NCBI GenBank assembly: GCA_013290035.1
Contig: JABCYT010000213.1
Coordinates: 1 to 6,296 of the forward strand
Source: Alphaproteobacteria bacterium
Lineage (GTDB): Bacteria > Pseudomonadota > Alphaproteobacteria > Reyranellales > Reyranellaceae
Length of the DNA: 6,296 bases
Direction: 5' to 3'
Part shown: one piece after another, positions 1 to 5,692 of the stretch
Layout: every line of letters starts with the position of its first letter
Numbering within the stretch: the stretch's first letter is position 1
Notes under the pieces: generated by a model
What the model saw: the letters and a program-made list of their open reading frames with translations, nothing else
Databases searched by the model: none
What the model was told of the DNA's origin: nothing
Program-made: the position numbers and the translations under genes

Positions 1-541
1 GTTGACGACGGAAAACGGCCTGGTCAGCGCGGCCAAGGTCGCGCTGGCGGCTGGCAACGCCAACATGCACCTGGCGCCCATGGTCGGCCTGGAAGCGCCG
101 ATGAAGCCCGAGCGCGGCCAGATCGTCGTCACCGAACGGCTGCGGCCCTTCCTGAATTATCCCGTCACGACCCTGCGGCAGACCGACGAAGGCACGGTGA
201 TGATCGGCGATTCGAAGGAGGAAAGCATCGACCCGAGCGGCCTCACCCTGGGCGTCAGTGCGACCGAAGCGGCGCGCGCCGTGCGCCAGTTCCCGTTGCT
301 CGCCAATGTGAACGTCGTGCGCACCTGGAGCGCGATCCGCGTCATGACCAGGGACGGTTTCCCGATCTACGACGAGTCCGAGACGCATCCCGGCGCCTTC
401 ACCGTGTGCTGCCATTCGGGCGTCACGCTCGCCGCCAATCATGCGCTCACGATTGCGCCGATGATTGCCCGCGGCGCCCTCGACAAGTCACTGGTCGCTC
501 CCTTCAGCGCGCGGAGGTTTCATGTTCAAGAGGCTGGCTGA
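1..541 (+). CDS. DAO-family FAD-dependent oxidoreductase, C-terminal part (5' end outside window)
   Basis: This is the C-terminal half of a flavoprotein of the D-amino-acid oxidase/glycine oxidase fold, the HcnC/OoxB-like catalytic subunit type. It would oxidise the C-N bond of an amino acid, imino acid or opine using FAD. The frame is open from base 2 to TGA at 539-541, giving 179 residues where the family usually has about 370-420, so the N-terminal Rossmann FAD motif lies upstream. Visible family features are PERGQIVVTER (fragment residues 36-46), a TWSAIRVMTRDGFPIYD stretch near residue 110 (the usual C-terminal 'G.R..T.DG.P..G' position), and CCHSGVTLAANHA at 136-148, which matches the conserved C-terminal FAD-contacting segment. 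The TTG at base 2 is simply an internal codon. The 3' end overlaps the following Fe-S gene by 20 bp, so the two are probably co-transcribed and translationally coupled. The substrate is not determinable. Confidence 0.88.
   Translation, partial: LTTENGLVSAAKVALAAGNANMHLAPMVGLEAPMKPERGQIVVTERLRPFLNYPVTTLRQTDEGTVMIGDSKEESIDPSGLTLGVSATEAARAVRQFPLLANVNVVRTWSAIRVMTRDGFPIYDESETHPGAFTVCCHSGVTLAANHALTIAPMIARGALDKSLVAPFSARRFHVQEAG
513..517 (+). promoter_or_regulatory. Ribosome binding site of the [2Fe-2S] gene
   Basis: GGAGG lies 4 nt before the ATG at 522, inside the end of the upstream DAO gene. The spacing is short but the match to the anti-Shine-Dalgarno is good. It favours 522 over the farther upstream in-frame start at 465, which would give a poorly conserved 19-residue extension. 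Confidence 0.6.
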
Positions 542-815
542 GGCGGGCGCGCCGGTCGCCATCACCGTCGACGGCAAGGCGATCAGCGCGCGGGCGGGCG
601 ATACGGTCGCCGCCGCATTGCTGGTGGCCGGCATCGACCATTGCCGCACCACGCCGGTGACGGGCGCGCCGCGCGCGCCCTATTGCCTGATGGGCGTCTG
701 TTTCGACTGCCTGGTCACGGTCGACGGCGTCGGCAGTCGCCAGGGCTGCCTGGTGCCGGTGCGCGAGGGCATGACGATCGAGACCCAGCTCGGCAAGCGC
801 GAGGCCGGCCGATGA
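522..815 (+). CDS. (2Fe-2S)-binding protein, HcnA/SoxA-N-like small electron-transfer subunit
   Basis: This is a 97-residue plant-type ferredoxin-like protein, the size and type of HcnA and of the small subunits of opine oxidase and D-hydroxyproline dehydrogenase. The first ~40 residues form the expected beta-grasp start (VAITVDGKAISARAGDTVAA). The cluster ligands are C55, C60, C63 and C76, spaced C-x4-C-x2-C-x12-C, in CLMGVCFDC and QGC. An additional C41 is probably not a ligand. It would carry electrons between the flavin of the DAO subunit and the FAD subunit encoded next, in a cytoplasmic or membrane-associated complex. The ATG at 522 has GGAGG just upstream and overlaps the preceding gene by 20 bp. 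The TGA stop (813-815) overlaps an ATG at 812. Family assignment is firm; the exact complex is an inference. Confidence 0.92.
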   Translation: MFKRLAEAGAPVAITVDGKAISARAGDTVAAALLVAGIDHCRTTPVTGAPRAPYCLMGVCFDCLVTVDGVGSRQGCLVPVREGMTIETQLGKREAGR

Positions 816-840
816 CGCACACTGATAGCAAGCGCAACGT

Positions 841-908
841 TGTCATCCCGAGCGTAGCGAGGGACCTTTGCTGGTCCGTGAAGGTCCCTCGTTGCGCTCG
901 GGATGACA
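841..908. repeat. Dispersed-type palindromic hairpin repeat between operon genes
   Basis: Two 28-nt arms (841-868 and 881-908) surround a 12-nt loop (869-880). The arms are complementary over their full length apart from two positions, and both of these become G-U wobbles in the + strand transcript, so the RNA could form an uninterrupted 28-bp stem. The TCATCCCGAGCG...CGAGGGACC type sequence resembles small palindromic intergenic repeats found in many copies in several bacterial genomes; that it is dispersed here is an inference, as only one copy lies in the window. No U-tract follows, so it is not a classical terminator. It could stabilise or process the mRNA, or attenuate expression of the downstream FAD gene. 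Its 3' arm ends 9 nt before the GGAG of that gene. Confidence 0.8.
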
Positions 909-917
909 GGGTGCTTT

Positions 918-921
918 GGAG
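918..921 (+). promoter_or_regulatory. Ribosome binding site of the FAD/NAD(P) oxidoreductase gene
   Basis: GGAG stands 9 nt before the ATG at 931 and directly after the hairpin repeat. It supports 931 as the start rather than the in-frame TTG at 916, which precedes this site. Confidence 0.55.
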
Positions 922-930
922 TGCGGCCAC

Positions 931-2337
931 ATGAACGCATCCGACCTTGCACCCACCTACGACCTCGCCGTGATCGGTGGTGGACCGGCCGGCCTTGCCG
1001 CGGCGTCGCTGGCGGCGCGCGCTGGTCTTTCGACCGTATTGTTCGACGAGAATCCCGGCATTGGCGGACAGATCTATCGCGGTATCACGTCGACGCCCGT
1101 TACCGATCGCACCATCCTGGGTGAGGACTACTGGGCGGGCGCCGAGCTGGCGGCGGAGGCAAAGACCAGCGGCGCGCTGATCGTGGGCGGCGCCACGGTC
1201 TGGAGCCTCGATCCGCAACGGATCGTCGGCGTCTCGATTGGCGGCAAAGCGCGCTTGATCGAGGCCAGGCGCGTCATCATCGCCACCGGCGCGCAGGAGC
1301 GGCCGTTTCCGGTTCCCGGCTGGACCTTGCCCGGCGTCATGACGGCGGGCGGCGCGCAGACGGCGCTCAAGGCGCAGGGCCTGCTGCCCGCCGGCCGCAC
1401 GGTGATCGCGGGCACCGGCCCGCTGCTCTGGCTGCTGGCGGCGCAGATCCTGCGCGCCGGCGGAAAGATCGAGGCCATCCTCGACACCACGCCGCGCGCC
1501 AACTGGCTGCGCGCGCTGCCGCACCTGCCGGATTTCGTGCTGTCGCCGTATTTCGCCAAGGGGCTGAAGCTGTTGCGCGAAGTGCGGGCCAAGGCGCCGG
1601 TCGTTCGTGCCGACAGGATCGAGGCTGTCGGCACGGAGAGGCTGAGCGAGGTGAGGTTCGGGCGGGGCGATGGCGACCGCCGGATCGCGGCCGATCTCCT
1701 ACTGCTGCATCAGGGCATCGTGCCCAACGTCAATCTCGCCATCGCCGCCGGCGTTGCGCACGAATGGAACGAGCGCCAGCTCTGCTTCCAGCCCGTGCTC
1801 GACCCGGATTTCGGCAGCTCGGTGCCCGGCATTGCCGTGGCGGGCGATGGGGCGGGCATCGCCGGCGGCACGGCTGCGGCCGAGCGTGGCCGCATCGCCG
1901 CCATTGCCGCCGTGTGCGCGCTCAAGCCCCAAGCGACGGTGCCCGATCCGCAGACCGTGCGCCAGCGCCTGCAACGCGAGGAGATGGGGCGCGCCTTCCT
2001 CGACTGGCTCAATCGTCCGGCGGAGCGCTTCCGCCAGCCTGAGGGCGACACGCTGGTTTGTCGCTGCGAGGAGGTGACGGCCCAGCAGGTGCACGACATG
2101 GCGGCCATGGGCTGCGAAGGGCCGAACCAGATGAAGGCCTTCCTGCGCTGCGGCATGGGGCCGTGCCAGGGCAGGCTGTGCGGGCTCACCGTTACTGAGT
2201 TGATCGCCCAGCAGCGCGACACGACGCCGGCCGAGGTCGGCTACTACCGCCTGCGGCCGCCGGTGAAGCCCATCACCCTGGCCGAGCTCGCCTCGCTGCC
2301 GATCAGCGAGATCGAGCGCAAGGCGGTGGAGCGCTAG
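931..2337 (+). CDS. FAD-dependent NAD(P)/pyridine nucleotide-disulfide-type oxidoreductase with C-terminal BFD-like [2Fe-2S] domain (HcnB/OoxA-like)
   Basis: This 468-residue flavoprotein matches the size and layout of HcnB and of opine oxidase/D-hydroxyproline dehydrogenase alpha subunits. The N-terminal Rossmann motif GGGPAG (16-21) binds FAD. An ATG motif (118-120, followed by AQERPFPVPG) and GTGPLL (161-166) mark the second dinucleotide fold, and GDGAGIAGG (305-313) is the C-terminal FAD-contacting motif. Residues ~375-440 form a BFD-like domain with cysteines C377-x-C379, then C412 and C417 in CQGRLC as probable [2Fe-2S] ligands; C407 is an additional nearby cysteine. It probably receives electrons from the DAO subunit(s) through the small Fe-S protein and passes them to an acceptor. 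The ATG at 931 overlaps the TGA of a small ORF, and the hairpin repeat lies upstream. The next gene starts 2 bp after its stop. Confidence 0.93.
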   Translation: MNASDLAPTYDLAVIGGGPAGLAAASLAARAGLSTVLFDENPGIGGQIYRGITSTPVTDRTILGEDYWAGAELAAEAKTSGALIVGGATVWSLDPQRIVGVSIGGKARLIEARRVIIATGAQERPFPVPGWTLPGVMTAGGAQTALKAQGLLPAGRTVIAGTGPLLWLLAAQILRAGGKIEAILDTTPRANWLRALPHLPDFVLSPYFAKGLKLLREVRAKAPVVRADRIEAVGTERLSEVRFGRGDGDRRIAADLLLLHQGIVPNVNLAIAAGVAHEWNERQLCFQPVLDPDFGSSVPGIAVAGDGAGIAGGTAAAERGRIAAIAAVCALKPQATVPDPQTVRQRLQREEMGRAFLDWLNRPAERFRQPEGDTLVCRCEEVTAQQVHDMAAMGCEGPNQMKAFLRCGMGPCQGRLCGLTVTELIAQQRDTTPAEVGYYRLRPPVKPITLAELASLPISEIERKAVER

Positions 2338-2339
2338 CG

Positions 2340-3452
2340 GTGGCCCGCAGCGCCGACGTCGTGGTGATCGGGGGCGGCCTGCATGGCTGCTCGACGGCGC
2401 TGCATCTGGCATTGCGCGGCCTCAGGCCGATCCTGGTCGAGAAGGACTATGCCGGCCGCCACGCCTCGGGCGTCAATGCCGGCGGCGTGCGCCAGCTCGC
2501 CCGCCACCTGGCCGAGATCCCGTTGTCCATCGCCTCGATGGGGCTGTGGGAGAAGATCGAGGAGCTGGTCGGCGACGATTGCGGCTTCGAAAGCCACGGC
2601 ACCGTGCTGGTGGCCGAGAACGAGGAGGAGATGGCCGGCTTTCGCGCCCGCGTCGAGGATCTCCGGCTCAAGGGTTTCACGCACGAGGAGCTGATCGATC
2701 GCGCCGAGCTCAAGCGCCTCGTCCCGGCGGTCGCCGATCATTGCCCGGGCGGCGTGGTCTCGCGCCGCGACGGCGCCGCCGATCCGTTCCGCACCACCCA
2801 GGCGTTTCGCAGGCGCGCCATCGAGAAGGGTGCCGAGGTGCTGGAGGGCGTGACCGTGACGGGGCTGGCGCGCGCCGGTTCGGTCTGGCGGGTCGAGACG
2901 AGCATCGGGCCGATCGAGGCGCCGAAGTTGGTGAACGCGGCCGGCGCATGGGCCGATCGCATCGCCGCCGCGCTGGGCGAGCCGGTGGCGATGGACGTGA
3001 TCGCGCCCATGCTCATGGTGACCAGCCGGCTGCCCGCCTTCATCGAGCCGGTGGTGATCCTGCGCGGCCGCAAGCTCTCCTTCAAACAGCTCGACAACGG
3101 CACCGTGGTGATCGGCGGCGGCCATCTCGCGGTGCCCTATCGCGACGAGAACCGCACGGTGATCGACTGGGCCAAGCTCGCCATCAGCGCCCGCACGGTA
3201 TGGGAGCTCTTCCCGGCGATGCGCGCGGCGACCATCGTGCGCGCCTGGGCCGGCATCGAGGCGCGCATGCCGGACGACATTCCGGTGGTCGGGCCGAGCG
3301 CCACGTCGGAGGGCGTGTTCCACCAGTTCGGCTTCTCCGCCCACGGCTTTCAGCTGGGCCCCGCCACGGGCGCGGTGATGGCCGAGCTGGTCGCCACCGG
3401 CGCGACCAACACCCCGATCGACGGCCTCGGCATCGGCAGGTTCAAGCGCTAG
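2340..3452 (+). CDS. DAO-family FAD-dependent oxidoreductase (catalytic subunit type)
   Basis: This is a complete 370-residue flavoprotein of the D-amino-acid oxidase/sarcosine oxidase beta fold. The N-terminus VVVIGGGLHG holds the FAD dinucleotide motif GxGxxG (11-16), with E34 at the end of the second beta strand placed to bind the adenosine ribose. RHASGVNAGGVRQL follows as the usual flavin-contacting loop. The C-terminus has RMPDDIPVVGP and FGFSAHGFQLGP (330-341), close to the GFSGHGF..AP motif of sarcosine oxidase-type enzymes. Its C-terminal signature differs from that of the DAO gene at the window start, so the two are paralogues rather than a recent duplication. The GTG at 2340 lies 2 bp after the previous stop and is preceded by GGTGGAG with 8 nt spacing. 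The substrate is probably an amino or imino acid but cannot be named. The stop shares four bases with the stop of the opposing gene. Confidence 0.92.
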   Translation: MARSADVVVIGGGLHGCSTALHLALRGLRPILVEKDYAGRHASGVNAGGVRQLARHLAEIPLSIASMGLWEKIEELVGDDCGFESHGTVLVAENEEEMAGFRARVEDLRLKGFTHEELIDRAELKRLVPAVADHCPGGVVSRRDGAADPFRTTQAFRRRAIEKGAEVLEGVTVTGLARAGSVWRVETSIGPIEAPKLVNAAGAWADRIAAALGEPVAMDVIAPMLMVTSRLPAFIEPVVILRGRKLSFKQLDNGTVVIGGGHLAVPYRDENRTVIDWAKLAISARTVWELFPAMRAATIVRAWAGIEARMPDDIPVVGPSATSEGVFHQFGFSAHGFQLGPATGAVMAELVATGATNTPIDGLGIGRFKR

Positions 3453-4375
3453 GCGCGCCGCCAGTCGTAGCCCAGCCGCGGGAAGTGCACGGCGACCCGG
3501 CCGACGTCGGGATCGTGGCGCACCAGGGCGATCTCCTGGGTGTCGACGAAACTCACCTCGCCCTCGACCCAATCGCGGGCATTGTCCGCCGGCCGCACGC
3601 GCGCCTGCTCGCCGGGCAGGGGATCGCCTTCCTGCGGATGCGAGGGGCGAGCCGCCGTTGCTGGCTCGGCGGCACGGGCCGCCGCCAGCGCGACGGCCGG
3701 CTCGATGTCCGTGCGCTTACCATGGCCGATCGCCGCCATGCGGTCGCGCCACGCCAGCAGGCGCGGGTAGGGCAGGAGCTCGTGGCGGCAATCGATATGG
3801 CGGCCCTTGAAGAACCAGATGACGTGATAGGCGGCGAAATCGGCGATGCAGGGCGCGCCGCCCAGGAGATAGGCGCGCCCGTCCTGCAGCATGTCGGCCA
3901 GCCACTGGATCTGCGGGCGCACGAGATGGAGGTTGCGCACCGCCGCCTTGCGCACCGCGTCGATCGACGGCGGCGGCAGGCCGTGCAGGCGGGCGCGATC
4001 CTCGTGCAGGCCGTCCGGCATGTGGTCGGCATTGACGCCCGAGACGAACAGTGCCACCGGCCGCATGAGCTGGTGTTCGGCCCACCAGGCGATCGCCTCG
4101 GCGGCGCCGCTGGTCGCGACGGGGAAGAGCGTGGGTTCGGGCACACGGCGCTCGAGCTCGCGGGCGATCAGGCGCGTGTCGCACCACAGGTCGGCGCCCT
4201 CCTGGAGCACCGGAATGCGGCGATAGCCGCCGGTCAGCGGCGCGAGGTCGGGCTTGGGCAGGATCGGCGGCTGCTCGACGCCGCGCCACGCCAGGCCCTT
4301 GAAGCCCAGCATCAGTCGCGCCTTCTCGGCGAAGTTGGAGAAGTCGTAATGGTGGAGGATGAGGCCTGTCGCCAC
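3449..4375 (-). CDS. Glutathione S-transferase family protein with extra C-terminal domain
   Basis: This 308-residue protein begins with a thioredoxin-like GST N-terminal domain (about 1-80). YDFSNFAEKARLML (10-23) is the usual catalytic loop and helix 1, with S13 as the candidate catalytic residue. RRIPVL provides the cis-proline (P55), and D66-T67 takes the place of the common glutamate-serine that binds the gamma-glutamyl group. An all-helical C-terminal domain follows (about 90-215), including the N-capping segment CIADFAAYHVI (176-186). Residues ~220-245 are Ala-rich and linker-like, and 248-308 form a further domain that ordinary GSTs of ~200-230 residues lack. The GTG start directly abuts the TGA of the GNAT gene, so translation is probably coupled. 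Start choice rests on the GST domain beginning within the first residues. Whether it uses glutathione, and on what, is unknown. Confidence 0.88.
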   Translation of the reverse strand: MATGLILHHYDFSNFAEKARLMLGFKGLAWRGVEQPPILPKPDLAPLTGGYRRIPVLQEGADLWCDTRLIARELERRVPEPTLFPVATSGAAEAIAWWAEHQLMRPVALFVSGVNADHMPDGLHEDRARLHGLPPPSIDAVRKAAVRNLHLVRPQIQWLADMLQDGRAYLLGGAPCIADFAAYHVIWFFKGRHIDCRHELLPYPRLLAWRDRMAAIGHGKRTDIEPAVALAAARAAEPATAARPSHPQEGDPLPGEQARVRPADNARDWVEGEVSFVDTQEIALVRHDPDVGRVAVHFPRLGYDWRRA

Positions 4376-4819
4376 TCAGACATCCATCACGTAGTAGACC
4401 TTCTTCTCGCGCCGCATGCCGAGCCGATCATAGAAGCGTTGCGCATCTCTGTTGTCTTCGCCGGTGGTCCACAGAACCCGCGTGTCGCCGCGCTTGCGGG
4501 CGAGCGCGCGGATTGCCTCGATCAGCTTCTCGCCGACGCCGGTCGAGCGGGCCGCTTCGGCGACGTAAAGCTCCTTCAGGTACAGGCCGTGCGTCAGCCG
4601 CGGTCCCGGAAAGTAGGGGTTGAGGATGGCGAAGCCCACGAGCTTGCCGGGCTGCTCGGCCACGAAACAGAGCGTGCCGCTTGGCGGTTGGTCGACCAGG
4701 AAGGCGGCTCCCGCCGCGCCCGCACCGGCGGCGACCGGCTGGCCGTAGTGGCGTTCGTGGTCCTCGAGTAGGGTGGCGAGCTCGGCCTCGTCGCCGCGTT
4801 TTGCGTGTCTGATTTGCAT
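4376..4819 (-). CDS. GNAT family N-acetyltransferase
   Basis: This 147-residue single-domain acyltransferase would transfer an acetyl group from acetyl-CoA to an amine. The fold is visible in order: IRHAKRGDEAELATLL (beta 1/helix 1), CFVAEQPGKLVGFAIL (51-66), LYLKELYV (79-86), then the acetyl-CoA pyrophosphate loop RSTGVG (91-96). The C-terminal motif B is N123 with A126, FYDRLGM (129-135) and a terminal Y-rich strand. I chose the ATG at 4819 because the conserved fold starts right after it; a TTG at 4855 would add 12 unsupported residues. No strong Shine-Dalgarno is seen before 4819. It diverges from the aldolase gene and leads into the GST gene with no gap. The acceptor substrate cannot be inferred. 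Confidence 0.88.
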   Translation of the reverse strand: MQIRHAKRGDEAELATLLEDHERHYGQPVAAGAGAAGAAFLVDQPPSGTLCFVAEQPGKLVGFAILNPYFPGPRLTHGLYLKELYVAEAARSTGVGEKLIEAIRALARKRGDTRVLWTTGEDNRDAQRFYDRLGMRREKKVYYVMDV

Positions 4820-4837
4820 GGCGGCTGGTCTAACATC

Positions 4838-4853
4838 GCTGGTTCGAACCGGC
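4838..4853. promoter_or_regulatory. Near-palindrome in the divergent GNAT/aldolase promoter region (candidate operator)
   Basis: A 16-bp inverted repeat centred on TTCGAA has a perfect 10-bp core (4841-4850) and one mismatched pair further out. It lies in the 73-bp gap between two divergent starts (4819 on - and 4893 on +), where a shared regulator could act. No clear -35/-10 pair is recognisable on either strand. On the - strand a TTGACC (4865-4860) has no good -10 at standard spacing. The regulatory role is an inference. Confidence 0.25.
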
Positions 4854-4892
4854 AAAGACGGTCAAAATCCGCCCAACGAAGAGACGGGACGA

Positions 4893-5660
4893 ATGCTGCG
4901 CTTCACTCTCCTGGTGCTGGGACTTTGCCTGGCGGGCCTGCCTGCCGCGGCGCAGCCCGATGCGAAGCTGATCGAGGATCTGGTCGTTGCCAATCGGGTG
5001 CTCGCCGATCTCGGCGTGGTCGACGGCTTCGGCCACGTCTCGGTGCGCCACGACAAGGATTCCAACCGCTATCTGATGTCGCGCAGCATGGCGCCGGCGC
5101 TGGTGAAAGCCGAGGACATCCTCGAATACGATCTCGACAGCGTTGCCGTCGATGCCAGGGGGCAGGCGCTGTTCCTCGAGCGCTTCATCCATGGCGAGAT
5201 CTACAAGGCGCGGCCCGACGTCAAGGCGATCGTGCACAGCCATTCGCCGTCGGTGATCCCGTTCGGCGTGTCCAAGACCCGGCTGCAGCCGATCTATCAC
5301 ATGAGCTCGTTCATGGGCGTCGACGTGCCGGTGTTCGAGATCCGCGACGTCGCGGGGTCGGCGAGCGACCTTTTGGTGCGCAACGCCCGGCTCGGCGCGG
5401 CGCTCGCCAATGTGCTGGGCGACAAGACAGTGGTGTTGATGCGCGGCCACGGTTCAGTGACCGTCGGAACGTCCATCCCCCAGGTCGTGTTCCGCGCTTA
5501 TTATGCCGAGATGAACGCCCGGCTGCAGTCCGAGGCGATCAAGCTCGGCGCGGTGACCTACCTCACCGCCGACGAGGCGGCGGCGTCGGCCAAGACCAAC
5601 GACGCGCTGGTGATGCGGCCGTGGGAACTGTGGAAACGCAAAGTGACGAAGCCCGAGTAG
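4893..5660 (+). CDS. Class II aldolase/adducin family protein with predicted signal peptide
   Basis: This 255-residue protein has the class II (zinc) aldolase fold of fuculose-phosphate aldolase and related enzymes. The expected zinc ligands are H115 and H117 (VHSHSPS) and H186 (MRGHGSV). E96 in LERFIHGE corresponds to the catalytic glutamate of FucA. GFGHVSVR and YLMSRS are the family's early substrate-site segments, but the phosphate-binding SG-type loop looks degenerate, suggesting a non-phosphorylated substrate. Residues 1-20 form a basic-hydrophobic signal peptide ending P-A-A-A before Q21 (AxA-type cleavage), which predicts export and is unusual for this family. There is no lipobox at C12. 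The ATG at 4893 follows AAGAG and GGGAC-like purine-rich sequence. A start at 4818 would place a polar 25-residue stretch before the signal peptide and is less likely. The next gene follows 32 bp downstream. Confidence 0.9.
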   Translation: MLRFTLLVLGLCLAGLPAAAQPDAKLIEDLVVANRVLADLGVVDGFGHVSVRHDKDSNRYLMSRSMAPALVKAEDILEYDLDSVAVDARGQALFLERFIHGEIYKARPDVKAIVHSHSPSVIPFGVSKTRLQPIYHMSSFMGVDVPVFEIRDVAGSASDLLVRNARLGAALANVLGDKTVVLMRGHGSVTVGTSIPQVVFRAYYAEMNARLQSEAIKLGAVTYLTADEAAASAKTNDALVMRPWELWKRKVTKPE

Positions 5661-5679
5661 AGGGCTGGGAAGCCCCAGT

Positions 5680-5684
5680 AGGAG
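5680..5684 (+). promoter_or_regulatory. Ribosome binding site of the alpha-hydroxy-acid oxidase gene
   Basis: AGGAG is 8 nt before the ATG at 5693. An ATG at 5688 only 3 nt away is followed at once by TAA, whose last A is the first base of the true start (ATGTAATG), so 5693 is the usable start. Confidence 0.65.
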
Positions 5685-5692
5685 CAGATGTA

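Noticed and set aside
841..908. Hairpin as a Rho-independent terminator of the upstream genes
   Set aside because: No U-tract follows the 3' arm, and the operon clearly continues with a functionally linked gene 23 nt later.
522..3452. Hydrogen cyanide synthase (hcnABC)
   Set aside because: The subunit types match, but the same architecture serves opine oxidases and D-hydroxyproline dehydrogenases. The gene order and the extra DAO gene do not favour cyanide production, so no hcn symbols were given.
2334..3572. A 412-codon open frame on the - strand opposite the second DAO gene
   Set aside because: Arg/Ala/His-rich antisense shadow of a well-supported flavoprotein gene; no recognisable motif.
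2546..4771. A 741-codon open frame on the + strand crossing the second DAO gene, the GST and the GNAT
   Set aside because: It is out of frame with the DAO gene and antisense to the GST and GNAT. Its translation is Arg/Gly-rich and low in complexity with no domain, the usual shadow in high-GC coding DNA.
4838..4853. tRNA T-arm-like GGTTCGAACC, possibly a tRNA end or attachment site
   Set aside because: The stem does not close correctly around a 7-nt T-loop, and no acceptor, anticodon or D arm is found around it.
5662..5675. Small hairpin (5-bp stem, GGGA loop) between the aldolase and hydroxy-acid oxidase genes as a terminator
   Set aside because: The stem is short, no T-run follows, and the next ribosome binding site lies immediately downstream; chance folding is likely.
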